The notes under the pieces were generated by a model that worked only from the letters and a program-made list of their open reading frames with translations, was not told where the DNA came from and searched no databases. From Tranzscheliella williamsii (Eukaryota; Basidiomycota; Ustilaginomycetes; Ustilaginales; Ustilaginaceae), in contig JALBYF010000004.1 in assembly GCA_023212725.1 (NCBI GenBank), positions 186,001 through 250,000 of the forward strand: a stretch of 64,000 nucleotides of DNA, in the 5' to 3' direction. Position numbers and translations under genes: made by a program. Positions within the stretch are counted from its first letter, which is position 1, and each line of letters starts with the position of its first letter. Below are positions 52,943 to 61,733 of the stretch, piece after piece.

Positions 52943-53947
52943 ATGGTGGCTGCCGGGGCAGCGCCAGTGTCGGTTGCGGAAGCCGCGGACGTGTTGCAGA
53001 GGCTGGACGGGCTGCGTGCAGTGGTCGATACAGGCCGCAGCGATGTGCGAGCCTTTGTTGTATCGTCCACCTTTGCCGCGTCGCCGCACGGCACCCGCGA
53101 CGAGGAGCATCCACGGCCCAGCAAAAGCGCTAAGAAAGCAAGCACTTCCGTCGCCGCGTCGGCTGGCGCGGACCCGATATGGACTCTGGCGGTAGGCTGC
53201 GAGCGTGGCTGGTGGGCCGCTTGCATCCAAGGCGAGGCGCTGCTGGAGAGAGTGGCTGCCAGCACCTCTAGTAAGGCGCCGACGGTGGAGGATGTCGAGC
53301 ACTTCACAGCCAGGGTCGTCCGTGCATGGGCGGAGGGAAGGATCGGCTGGACGGCGAGGGCGCAGCCGACCAAGGGCGGGACATGGGCGGGCATCCGCCT
53401 GCACATCGACATCGACGCCGTGCCCGCGTCCGCACCGATCCGGTGCAAGCTGCGGCGGCTCGAAACCCCCCAGGCGCTCGTGCTGAGCACCCGGCTCTGC
53501 CTGGCCAGCCAGCCCAGCCACTTCTCGCTCGAGCCCACCGCTGCGGCCAGTGCACCACCGTCAGAGGAAGCCGACCTGCGCCTCCAGCTCCAGCGCATGC
53601 AACACAAGGCAGATACCGCCCAGCAGGCACTCCGCGACGAGCGCCACAAGTACCGCTCCATGCTCACCGCCGGCGGTCGAACGCGTCACGCAGCACTCTC
53701 CAGCTCCTCCTCCCGACGCTCCACCGTAGGCCTCCCCTCCTCTTCCCCCTCGTCCTCCTCGCGCTCCGCCGCTCTCAGTTCAGACCGCTCCGCCGCGCCC
53801 AGCTCGGACGACCCCCTCCTTCCCCCTACGTCCCAGCAGTCCGTCAGGTCATCTCAACGGAACGTATCGCTCGTCAACCCAGCACGAGCCTACCGCGCAG
53901 ACCCCCGCTCCAACGACGGCTTCGTCGGCGACAATGACAGCGACTGA
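52943..53947 (+). CDS. Uncharacterised protein, possibly XRCC4/XLF-like
   Basis: From the ATG at 52943 the product has 334 residues. The frame stays open upstream to about 52829 with protein-like sequence (LPSQATGVLYTSSAGRA), so the true start may lie in an unproven earlier exon. The order of parts resembles the XRCC4/XLF/PAXX group. A head of strands and helices (PIWTLAVGCERGWWAACIQ, EDVEHFTARVVRAWAEGRIG, GIRLHIDIDA) comes first. A single helix follows that could coil (EEADLRLQLQRMQHKADTAQ). A Ser-rich disordered tail ends in basic and acidic residues. Those proteins support Lig4 in end joining. The resemblance is by layout only and is weak. Coding strand composition flips from G-rich to C-rich near 53,390. 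Confidence 0.6.
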   Translation: MVAAGAAPVSVAEAADVLQRLDGLRAVVDTGRSDVRAFVVSSTFAASPHGTRDEEHPRPSKSAKKASTSVAASAGADPIWTLAVGCERGWWAACIQGEALLERVAASTSSKAPTVEDVEHFTARVVRAWAEGRIGWTARAQPTKGGTWAGIRLHIDIDAVPASAPIRCKLRRLETPQALVLSTRLCLASQPSHFSLEPTAAASAPPSEEADLRLQLQRMQHKADTAQQALRDERHKYRSMLTAGGRTRHAALSSSSSRRSTVGLPSSSPSSSSRSAALSSDRSAAPSSDDPLLPPTSQQSVRSSQRNVSLVNPARAYRADPRSNDGFVGDNDSD

Positions 53948-54194
53948 TCGCGCACGCCGCTTCCACTTACACTGCGTTGTCATCCCTCAACTCATGTAAC
54001 CCAGTGTCACCCAAACGCAGCTATACCAATCTAATTCTTCTGATTTCCTGCTGAATTTTGTGGTCTTTTTGGTCTTTTTGAGTGATTGCGAATTTATTGT
54101 GGATTGGTCGTCTTCATCTCGGCCTCGGTCTTTCTTCTCTCTCCGTCTTGGCCTCAGTCAGAAGCGTCAAGGAGGGTCGTATGGGTCTACGGTG

Positions 54195-55004
54195 ATGTCA
54201 GCACCACCAGGCAGATCCGCAACTGTGACGGGGCTCAGTGGGCGTGTACAGGCGCTCAAGTTTATGCAGCGAGGGTCACCGGTTGCCACGCCCTCCTCTG
54301 CTGCTGCTTCGCCCGCGTCGACGCCTAGCAAGACCGCCGCCTCTGCAGGTAGTGCTGCCGTGTCGCCGGCGAGCTCGGCTGCTGCCTCGCCGCGTCCGCA
54401 CCCGAGCGGCGAAGACGAAGAGTGGACACTGCCGGCGGCCAAGATCGCTGAGCTGCAAGCACAAGCTGCGGGCCCCGCGTTCGGCGCTCCCACCCGCCCC
54501 GCGCAGCCGCAACCGGGCTTTGACGCCTGGCTGCTGCAGCAAGAGCTCCGTGAGAGCCGCGCCGCTCCGTCCACCCCCGGCCACCCCGCGCCAAGCCAGC
54601 GCAAAACGTTCGGCTCCTTCCACAAGCCGTCCCCCCCCGCCTCCGCCGACACTGCCACAGCGTCAGACAAAAAGAGACCCCCGCAAGACAGCGACGAAGA
54701 CCCAAGCCGCGAGCCAGACTTCGACTCGGACGATCAAGGCAGCACGTCCCTCTCCCTGGAGGACGACCGAAACGAAGACCAGCGCTCGTCCCACAAGACG
54801 TTCTTGAAGCCGGGAAGCCTCGGCCAGGCTACAAAGGCGAAGACCGCTGCAAGCAAGCACCGCGATCCGCCGCCGTCGGCCAAGAAGCACAAGTCGAGCA
54901 CCGACAGCGCTGGCAAGAAGGCGAAAAGGAGCGCCAAAGACGAGGATAAAGTGGTCTTCGCTCGCAAGAAGGGGGGCAAGCCTGGCATCTCCGGAGGCAG
55001 ATAG
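54195..55004 (+). CDS. Mpp6-like nuclear exosome cofactor
   Basis: The 269-residue protein has the Mpp6 signature close to its start: LSGRVQALKFMQRG, with KFMQR at 22-26. The rest is low in structure. A Ser/Ala/Pro-rich stretch is followed by DEEWTLPAAKIAELQ, an acidic block and Lys-rich stretches (KKHKSSTDSAGKKAKRS). It ends VVFARKKGGKPGISGGR. M-phase phosphoprotein 6 binds the exosome core through Rrp40 and helps recruit Mtr4 in nuclear RNA surveillance; usual length is 160-190 residues, so this one is longer. The ATG at 54195 lies just before the signature. The gene ends 30 bp before the GPI2 start codon. Identification rests mainly on one short motif. Confidence 0.7.
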   Translation: MSAPPGRSATVTGLSGRVQALKFMQRGSPVATPSSAAASPASTPSKTAASAGSAAVSPASSAAASPRPHPSGEDEEWTLPAAKIAELQAQAAGPAFGAPTRPAQPQPGFDAWLLQQELRESRAAPSTPGHPAPSQRKTFGSFHKPSPPASADTATASDKKRPPQDSDEDPSREPDFDSDDQGSTSLSLEDDRNEDQRSSHKTFLKPGSLGQATKAKTAASKHRDPPPSAKKHKSSTDSAGKKAKRSAKDEDKVVFARKKGGKPGISGGR

Positions 55005-55034
55005 GTCATCTCTGGCGTCCTCCGCACCAGCAGC

Positions 55035-55994
55035 ATGAAGGAAGTTTGCGGGCCGTCGATGGCAGAGCGTCGGCCTGACCAGCAGCGCTGGGAGAAGGTG
55101 CTCTGGCGCAAGCAGCCGTTCCCAGACAACTATGTGCCCAGCACGTTTCTGAACGACCTACGCCGCAATTCGCAGACGCATCTGCCGTCGTTGCAGGAGC
55201 TCATCCTCGCCTCTTTGCCCATCTCGCACCAGTTTCTCTCCGTCGTGCTCTTCGTGGCCCTCTTTGTCTGGCTGCGCGGTGGGTGGGTGCAGTCCGAGAC
55301 ACTCTTGCTGAGTTTTGTGATGGTTGGAGCGATTTTCTGGTTGGTTTGCAAGGGCTTCCACAGGGTACGCAGTGCAAGGTCGGGCGGCGAGCGCGAGGAG
55401 AGGGGTGGCAGACTCAAGGGAAGAGCCGTGGGGCGGGGCGAGGGGACGAGCGCGCTCAGTATGCTCATTCTTGGCGTGGTGCTGCTCGCCGTGTCGCCCG
55501 TGCTGCGGACGCTGACCGAGTCGACCACCTCGGACAGCATCTGGGCGCTCTCGGCGGGGCTGTTTTTCGTCAATTTGGTCCTGGCCGACTACACCGTTGG
55601 CCGCGCTGGCACGCACGCCGGGGCAGGGCTGTCGGCAACCCTCTCGCTGAATGCCGCCATCTGCGCCTCGGTCGTGCTCGCGTCGCGCCTCGGCTCCAAC
55701 ATCGACGTCTTCACCCTCCTCGTCCTCGCCGTCCTCCTCTTCGCCGCAGCCCCCACCGCACGCCGCAGCGCCCCGCCCGCCCTCCACCTCACTGCCCTCG
55801 CCACCCTCTACACAGCCACCACCGCCCTCCTCTGGCCCCTCTCCCCGCCCGCCGCCGCCCTCACCACCCTCGCGGCCGCCTTCACCTCCCTCCTCTGCCC
55901 CCTCTGGATCAGGGCCGCTCAGCGCTGGAAAAACGAAATCAAGGGCCCCTGGGACCCCGCCGAACCCGTCCTCTCCTCTCGCCACTACGCGTAG
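55035..55994 (+). CDS. GPI2: GPI-anchor biosynthesis subunit PIG-C/Gpi2
   Basis: The 319-residue protein is the Gpi2/PIG-C subunit of the ER enzyme that transfers GlcNAc to phosphatidylinositol, the first step of GPI-anchor synthesis. The N-terminus WEKVLWRKQPFPDNYVPSTF is the hallmark of the family. About eight hydrophobic segments follow (ISHQFLSVVLFVALFVWLRG, TLLLSFVMVGAIFWLVCKGF and later stretches). The last part, CPLWIRAAQRWKNEIKGPWD, is also conserved. An Arg/Gly-rich loop (SARSGGEREERGGRLKG) interrupts the middle. A second ATG at 55059 could be used instead of 55035. There is no intron. The start codon lies 30 bp after the previous stop codon. The coding strand turns from G-rich to C-rich near 55,680. 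Confidence 0.93.
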   Translation: MKEVCGPSMAERRPDQQRWEKVLWRKQPFPDNYVPSTFLNDLRRNSQTHLPSLQELILASLPISHQFLSVVLFVALFVWLRGGWVQSETLLLSFVMVGAIFWLVCKGFHRVRSARSGGEREERGGRLKGRAVGRGEGTSALSMLILGVVLLAVSPVLRTLTESTTSDSIWALSAGLFFVNLVLADYTVGRAGTHAGAGLSATLSLNAAICASVVLASRLGSNIDVFTLLVLAVLLFAAAPTARRSAPPALHLTALATLYTATTALLWPLSPPAAALTTLAAAFTSLLCPLWIRAAQRWKNEIKGPWDPAEPVLSSRHYA

Positions 55995-56099
55995 CCCCGT
56001 CACACCGGCGACTCTCAGCGCTTTGTACAGATCGAATCCCTTTGCACAGGTACATGATCAACATGCGAGGGGGCATTGTGCTGGCGCGAACAGCTCGTG

Positions 56100-58313
56100 T
56101 TACCAGTCCAGCAGGTTGCCCGCGCCGTCCTTGAGCTGGATCTGCGAGTAGTCAAGCGCGTCCCAGAACGGATCGACGTCGTCGTGCGGCGCGCTGGAGG
56201 TGTCGCGCTGAGCAGAGCGCGCGGCGACCCGGTCCTCTGCGCGTGCAATACGCGCCTCGGCCTGTGCGGAGCGCCATTCGCAGCCCTCGCGCCACTCGCA
56301 GTTCCAGCAGCGGCGCGTCTGCCCCACATGCACGCCCTGCAGCGGCCGCGCGCCGGTCCACATCGACAGGACCTGCGATAGGTACGCGTCGGCATCCTGC
56401 GCCGCGTGCTCGAACCGGACGATGCCGATCATCGAGGGCGGTGCATCAGGAGGCGTCGACGCCGTATCGCCCGGTTTGTCGCCGGCGGGCGAGCGACCCT
56501 GCGACGGCGGCTTCTTGGGCGACACAGCCGGCGTGGAGAAAGCCTGCGACAGGGCCGCGTTGACCTCGCTGCGCCCTTCCAGGGCTTCCACCGACGATTT
56601 GACCTCCTCCTCTGGCGTTTTGGCAGTGTCCAGAGCGGGCGCGTCTGGCTCTAGTAGGGTCGCATCAGCTTGCGTGCCGGTAGCTTTTTGCAGAAGAAGG
56701 TCTAACGTCATTTGCCCTTCTTCCTTACTAACAGCTGACCCGCCGTGTTCGGCGCTTGACTTCAGTGTTTTGCGGCTGGAGCTCGCTTGAGTTTCCTTGC
56801 GCTTCGGACGGCGACGCTTTTGTTGTCTATAATTCAGCGCCAGCTCCGACTGCAGGACCCCTACGCCGGAGCAGTCGAGCGGTACGTGCTGCCCGAGACG
56901 AGCATCGCGGACCAACTGGCGGAAAGCATCCTCGAGCAGTAGGCGAATATGGTCGAGCGTACAGTGCGTGGCAGTGAGCGACTGGCGTTCGACAAAGGCA
57001 AACAGGTCCAGGCCCCAGCTTTCGCAGACAGAAACCGCATCAGCGAAAAAGCTGTCCGACAAGACTTGGCACGGGTCCAGCTTCTGCTGAGCAAAGGTAT
57101 CCAGCCAATTCATTGGCGTGGCATAAGGATCGAAAAGCTGGCAGCCCGCCATGCTTTCGGGAAGAGACTGGGCTGGTCCTTGCGATGCCGAAGCGTGCGG
57201 CATGACATAGGAGCCTGTCTCTTCGGCCAATAGCGCGCCAAGGCACAGGCCGTCAAAGAGCCTGCGGTAGATCATACACTGCATCCTGGCGCCGAACTGG
57301 TCTTCTTCGGCTGGGATCCAAGACGATAGCCTTGTCTTTGTGTCGGAGAGAAAGTATCCCCAGCCTGCGGGGGCATCGCTGAGGTGTGCGGATGGCTGAT
57401 CTCTGTTAGGCGGCGCATCCTGATCGCTTCCCGAGGGTGCTGCTCTAAAGAAGCCAGTCAACGTTGCGGCCTTGTGAGGCTTGACAGCGGCGGTCTTGGC
57501 CTTCTTGGGGCTGCCTTTGGGCTTCTGCAGTTGTTCCTTCTTCCACTCCTCCTGGCTCGACCAGGTCTTGGTGGTGACGTGGGATGCTTTGGGCGCGATG
57601 GAACGCTTCTCGATCTCATCTATGATGCCCATGACCAAGACCCCCTGTATCCAGCCATAGACGGGCATTTCTCTGACACAACAGCTCTTCCTTTCTCTGG
57701 CTCTCCCCCTGATCGCCGAAGCCGGATCGAGCTGGAGCAGACTCTGGACATCACACCATACATTGAGCAGGCGGAGCGCCCACGCATCTTCGCGCGTCTC
57801 GGTCTGCACCTGCACCTGCACAGGGGCTACCTCGCGCTCCAACACGCTATGGACACTCTTTCCACCTTCTAGCACCTTCTCCCTTTTGTGTATGAGGTCG
57901 ACTGACGCTGTGAGCGATTGCCCAGCTTGCGTCGTGATCGTCTGCGGTCGCTCAGAGGGCGGTAGATGCGACAGGGAGAGGATGCCATATTGGTAGTTGT
58001 ATTCGCACCAGGAGGGACCCACTAGATCCGACACAGAAAGATACCCTTTGCGGCCAAAGTGGTCGGGGAGCGATGTCGGCAGCCTCCGTACCTTGTTCTG
58101 CAAGCTTGCGGCCGAGACCGATGTCGGCGATGTGCCGATGCGGCTCAGCCGTGGACCGTGGGAAAGTTCAGCATCATCGCGACCGGCCTCTCCTTGAGGA
58201 TCTGCAGCAACGGCACCTTCCGTGTCGCCGCCATGAGCCATAGGAAGGTGCGTCGATCGGAAGCTGCGTAAATGAAAAGGAACTTGGTGACAACAGAGAG
58301 AAGTCAGAGCCAT
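56100..58313 (-). CDS. EXO5: Exonuclease V (Exo5/Dem1), Fe-S single-strand exonuclease
   Basis: The 737-residue protein matches Exo5. The first Fe-S Cys is in SWCEYNYQYG (Cys103). The nuclease motifs are GIIDEI (Asp232) and DTKTR (Asp324 and Lys326), followed by the QCMIYRRLFDGL helix. The remaining three cluster cysteines are in CWNCEWREGC near the C-terminus (669, 672, 678). The enzyme degrades single-stranded DNA in mitochondria (yeast) or at nuclear crosslinks (mammals). It is about twice the usual length because of low-complexity inserts between motifs. The start ATG at 58313 gives an Arg-containing presequence without acidic residues (MALTSLCCHQVPFHLRSFRS). The ATG at 58241 is an alternative. 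The open frame runs further upstream but there it overlaps the next gene antisense. Confidence 0.88.
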   Translation of the reverse strand: MALTSLCCHQVPFHLRSFRSTHLPMAHGGDTEGAVAADPQGEAGRDDAELSHGPRLSRIGTSPTSVSAASLQNKVRRLPTSLPDHFGRKGYLSVSDLVGPSWCEYNYQYGILSLSHLPPSERPQTITTQAGQSLTASVDLIHKREKVLEGGKSVHSVLEREVAPVQVQVQTETREDAWALRLLNVWCDVQSLLQLDPASAIRGRARERKSCCVREMPVYGWIQGVLVMGIIDEIEKRSIAPKASHVTTKTWSSQEEWKKEQLQKPKGSPKKAKTAAVKPHKAATLTGFFRAAPSGSDQDAPPNRDQPSAHLSDAPAGWGYFLSDTKTRLSSWIPAEEDQFGARMQCMIYRRLFDGLCLGALLAEETGSYVMPHASASQGPAQSLPESMAGCQLFDPYATPMNWLDTFAQQKLDPCQVLSDSFFADAVSVCESWGLDLFAFVERQSLTATHCTLDHIRLLLEDAFRQLVRDARLGQHVPLDCSGVGVLQSELALNYRQQKRRRPKRKETQASSSRKTLKSSAEHGGSAVSKEEGQMTLDLLLQKATGTQADATLLEPDAPALDTAKTPEEEVKSSVEALEGRSEVNAALSQAFSTPAVSPKKPPSQGRSPAGDKPGDTASTPPDAPPSMIGIVRFEHAAQDADAYLSQVLSMWTGARPLQGVHVGQTRRCWNCEWREGCEWRSAQAEARIARAEDRVAARSAQRDTSSAPHDDVDPFWDALDYSQIQLKDGAGNLLDW

Positions 58314-58504
58314 CACATCGGCAGCTAAATGGGCAATAGCTGAGCGGCCGCCTCGGCCTTTGACGCGGCTGTCATTCACATTAATTTGGTTAGCCAATAC
58401 TAAGACTGTGATTGTAACCCTATCTTTCTTCTGGCTACTGCTTGCTGCGCAGAAGTTCTTCTGTTGCCAGCCTTCGGACCACCGCCGTCGCATACAGCCA
58501 CGCC

Positions 58505-59506
58505 ATGGTGGACGGCGAGAGGAACCACTATGCTCAGCAAGCAACGCTAACCGGCATCCTGGCGTCGCTCTTCGTCGTGACGCCGCCAACTCTGCTGCCC
58601 AATCAACTCTCGGACAATGTGCGTATGAGACATCGTCTGCTGGGTCTGCCCTCCGCGCCGCCTGCTGCTTTCGATTACAGTGACGAGACCGAGCTAGATA
58701 CAGATGGCTTCCTGCATGAGTCGAGTCGGGGTGGTAGCGTTGAAGAAGACGAAGCATCGCGGAGAGCTTTTATCTCGTGGCTCAGTACAGGCCTAGGCGG
58801 CGAGGAGGGTCCGTCTAGCGTCGTTGAAGATGCCACTGCAATGTTGTTTTCTTTGAGGAAAGATCTGCAACACAACAGCATTGCCACGAGCCCGGAAGAT
58901 TTTTTCACCCTTAACAAGCTTTGCTGCCCTGCGTGGCATGCTGAAGGAAAGAGGATGATCACGTTGACGAGTCCCACGCAAAGGCAAGATCTGATGCTGA
59001 TGCTACACCGCGCAGCAGACGGATCTGTACGGGTTGACAACGTCATGACATCTGGATCTGCTGCCCACCTTGTCGCAAGAGAGGCCATGCATATCTGGAC
59101 GGCTAGCTGTGATGCGCCGACACGAGAGGGTAACTCCGAGACAGAAGCAGCAGAGTATATAAACGACGCCGACGACTTCTGGTCCGGATTTTCGGACGAC
59201 GAGACTACCGAGGGAGCCGGCAACAGCATCACCAAGGGCATTTTAGCCCAAGGTAATGATGGAGCAGACACGTATGGGGGCTCCTACTCGGGAGCTAACG
59301 GTAGCGAAGCTGCAGCAGCCGCAGCAGCGCGCACAGTGATTACAGACCACAGGCCTGCACTCGAAGGAATAGCGTCGCCAGCAGACGAAGCCGTCACAGA
59401 CATCATTCGGGGCGCATTCACGTTATATGTATCAGCAGGTCGTCCACGAAGCAAGGACGAATTTCTCGCTCTGGTTCATGCGGCTCTGCAAGCGGGTACA
59501 AGCTGA
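58505..59506 (+). CDS. Hypothetical protein
   Basis: I do not recognise this 333-residue protein. The N-terminus MVDGERNHYAQQATLTGILA has a hydrophobic patch (LASLFVVTPPTLLP). A central part looks folded (EDFFTLNKLCCPAWHAEGKR, QDLMLMLHRAADGSVRVDNV). An acidic, Gly/Ala-rich linker (YINDADDFWSGFSDDE, AAAAAAARTV) leads to a helical end (TDIIRGAFTLYVSAGRPRSK). There is no membrane span. The ATG at 58505 is the first in the frame; an acceptor-like TGCGCAG at about 58446-58452 leaves an upstream exon possible. The gene diverges from EXO5 by 190 bp and converges on the FAD oxidoreductase gene, with 110 bp between stop codons. Confidence 0.65.
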   Translation: MVDGERNHYAQQATLTGILASLFVVTPPTLLPNQLSDNVRMRHRLLGLPSAPPAAFDYSDETELDTDGFLHESSRGGSVEEDEASRRAFISWLSTGLGGEEGPSSVVEDATAMLFSLRKDLQHNSIATSPEDFFTLNKLCCPAWHAEGKRMITLTSPTQRQDLMLMLHRAADGSVRVDNVMTSGSAAHLVAREAMHIWTASCDAPTREGNSETEAAEYINDADDFWSGFSDDETTEGAGNSITKGILAQGNDGADTYGGSYSGANGSEAAAAAAARTVITDHRPALEGIASPADEAVTDIIRGAFTLYVSAGRPRSKDEFLALVHAALQAGTS

Positions 59507-59616
59507 GGAACCGACACGACTCTTTGCAAGGCGGCTCTATAATATGCCGCCATTTCTACAGGCTGACGAAGCGCTAACGGCGACCTCGAAAGTTGGCATG
59601 GCTATAGAGGCGACCC

Positions 59617-61131
59617 TCAAAAAGCAGGACCTCTCTGGTTTCGAAGACTGAAGTGCGTGGGATCGTAAACCTCGTATGCTGCCTTGAGTTCATTGTACCA
59701 TCCGTACGACTTGAAGGTCGGCTGGTCCGCGTCCACCTCATTGAGGAAAAGAGGCAAACCTGCATCGGAGGGGTGACTTGCAAGGAAGTCGGCTCGGTCT
59801 TGGTCCAGCTGCGCGGGGAAGGAGTCGGTGCCTGGGTCTAGAATGGTGGAGAAAAGCCAATGCATGTAGCTTCGACCGCGAGGAGGAGATAGAGCATTGC
59901 CACCTACGGCGTACCCCTGCTCGATTTGGTTCGTCTTGACGGGCGTAATGCTCAAGAAGCTGCTTTGTAGCACGTCTTCATTCTTGGCCAGGAAGGTCTT
60001 GACGTCTCCCCAGATCTGATTCCAAGAAGTAGGAAGCGTGGCAGAAGAGGTGTTCGCGTCTCGGGGGTAGAGCGAGCCGCCCATCCACTTGTAGGCCTGG
60101 TTTGATGCCCAGCCGAGCGGTACCACCCGACCCATATCGGCATAGCTGAGCGCTTTGACGTCCGAGATGACGCCCTCGATGCCGAGGAAATCCTTGTAGG
60201 TCGCATTAAACTGCTCCTCACATCCTTCGTAGAAGACGTAGGCGAGTCCGAGATATTCAGGCATTCCCGAGAGCTTCAAGAATCCAACATTGCTGAGCAG
60301 AGAAGCCTTGGGATCGTCCTTGGTGGCGACAAACCGTTCGGTAGCTCGGACGAGCGCTTCAGTTCCCTCTGGTGACAGATATGTGAGAGTGCCTCCCCAC
60401 CACCGCTTGTCCGACTGTCGCCCTGTTTCGTATGCCTGTAGCTCGTAGTTGGTGACGATACCAAACCTACCGCCGCCGCCCTTGATGGCGCGGAAAAGGA
60501 TCGGGTCCGAGGCGTGGGTGACGTGCTTGATGGTGCCGTCGACGGCGACAAGGTCGACGGAACGGAGGCCGTCGCACGCGTAGCCGTGCTGGGACGACAG
60601 ATGGGCGAGGCCGGCGCCCTGGATGAGGCCGGTGCCGACATGCTCGACCCTGCCGCCCATGGGAGCTACGCCGTGCTGCTCGGAAAGCGTATATATCTGG
60701 CCCCAGCGGAGGCCGGGTTGGACGAAGACGGACTGGGTGGAGGCGTTGTAGCGAAAGGCGGTCATTTTGCTCAGGTCGATGAGGACGCCGGCTTCGACGC
60801 TGTCCCAGCCAGCCATGCCGGTGTGGCCGCCGGCGCGGACTGCGTACTTGGCATTGTTGGCGAAGACGACCTGCATTGTCTTGCTCACGTCTTCGGTCGT
60901 GGCCGGCTGGACGATGCATGTCGGCTCAAGCTTGTTGTTGAGTGGGTTGAATCCGCCCTTCTGAGCGTCGCTATAGGCCGAGCCGCTCGACATGCTCAGC
61001 ACCTGTGTCGCATTGTCGTGGCTGAACACCTTCCCGAGCTGCGCGCAGGTGCTCGGTGGCGATCGTGCGCTGGGCGACGTGCCCACCGCCGCCGCGCAAG
61101 CCAGGCTGACAATAAGACTGGCAAAGCGCAT
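59617..61131 (-). CDS. Secreted FAD-linked oxidoreductase (berberine-bridge-enzyme-like)
   Basis: The 504-residue protein starts with a signal peptide (MRFASLIVSLACAAAVGTSP). The FAD-binding domain follows: IVQPATTEDVSKTMQVVFAN, then RAGGHTGMAGW where His103 is the expected covalent FAD link, then GVLIDLSKM and KGGGGRFGIVTNYELQAYE. The second covalent Cys of bicovalent members is not seen; the matching stretch reads TGLIQGAGLAHLSSQHG. A substrate domain and the end box YDPTHFSLRNQRGPAF complete the BBE-like layout. Such fungal enzymes oxidise sugars or small aromatic or metabolite substrates and make hydrogen peroxide. The substrate here is unknown. The ATG at 61131 follows an in-frame GTG. 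It is a single exon of normal length. Confidence 0.9.
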   Translation of the reverse strand: MRFASLIVSLACAAAVGTSPSARSPPSTCAQLGKVFSHDNATQVLSMSSGSAYSDAQKGGFNPLNNKLEPTCIVQPATTEDVSKTMQVVFANNAKYAVRAGGHTGMAGWDSVEAGVLIDLSKMTAFRYNASTQSVFVQPGLRWGQIYTLSEQHGVAPMGGRVEHVGTGLIQGAGLAHLSSQHGYACDGLRSVDLVAVDGTIKHVTHASDPILFRAIKGGGGRFGIVTNYELQAYETGRQSDKRWWGGTLTYLSPEGTEALVRATERFVATKDDPKASLLSNVGFLKLSGMPEYLGLAYVFYEGCEEQFNATYKDFLGIEGVISDVKALSYADMGRVVPLGWASNQAYKWMGGSLYPRDANTSSATLPTSWNQIWGDVKTFLAKNEDVLQSSFLSITPVKTNQIEQGYAVGGNALSPPRGRSYMHWLFSTILDPGTDSFPAQLDQDRADFLASHPSDAGLPLFLNEVDADQPTFKSYGWYNELKAAYEVYDPTHFSLRNQRGPAF

Positions 61132-61733
61132 CACGAAGAGTCGCAGCGGAGGATCTGTCCGCAGTGAGTGGCTCGAGGAGAAGGATGGCTGAAGGTAGGG
61201 GCCGAAGTTGTGGATTGCATTTTCTGTCGACGAAGGTCTGCGAGGAGACCAGCGGAAATAATGGCAGGAGTCAACGAAACCACAGGTGGGCGAGCGCTAG
61301 CCGAGTGGGATCAACGTGCACACCCTCTGCCTGCATCGACTTACGCAGCTGGTTCGCAACTCAGGTGGGTGCAACAGCCATCGAGGGAAAAGCGTTCGCT
61401 GGGACGATGCTTGCGAGGGGCACTTCATTCATGGGCGAGGAGGGTGTGCTCCCCGAGCATAACTTTTGTTGCGCAGGCGTCCGCTTAGGCTTTGGCAATT
61501 TCCCACACCTACACCCCACGGCGTGTACGCCAGAGCATGCGGTTTCCCAGCGCCTGCAACCAACTCACACACCCGTCATTGTCCTGTCCGCCAGTCGGCA
61601 ACAGCTATGGCCCACGATGTGGGCTTATCCCCTCTCGCCCGCCTTCCTTCCTCCGGGCTCGGCTTGCCCATTTCACACACCGACATCATACGTCGTATAG
61701 GGGTGAATCTGGTTAGAACATAAGGAAACTGCC
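61132..61733. other. Region between the FAD oxidoreductase and the sorting nexin gene
   Basis: The stretch carries the oxidoreductase promoter and the sorting nexin 3' UTR. Plus-strand open frames here are short and unlike known proteins. Confidence 0.35.

Noticed and set aside
58314..58757. Upstream extension of the EXO5 frame
   Set aside because: It runs antisense through the start of the next gene and is unlike Exo5; the ATG at 58313 or 58241 fits the family.
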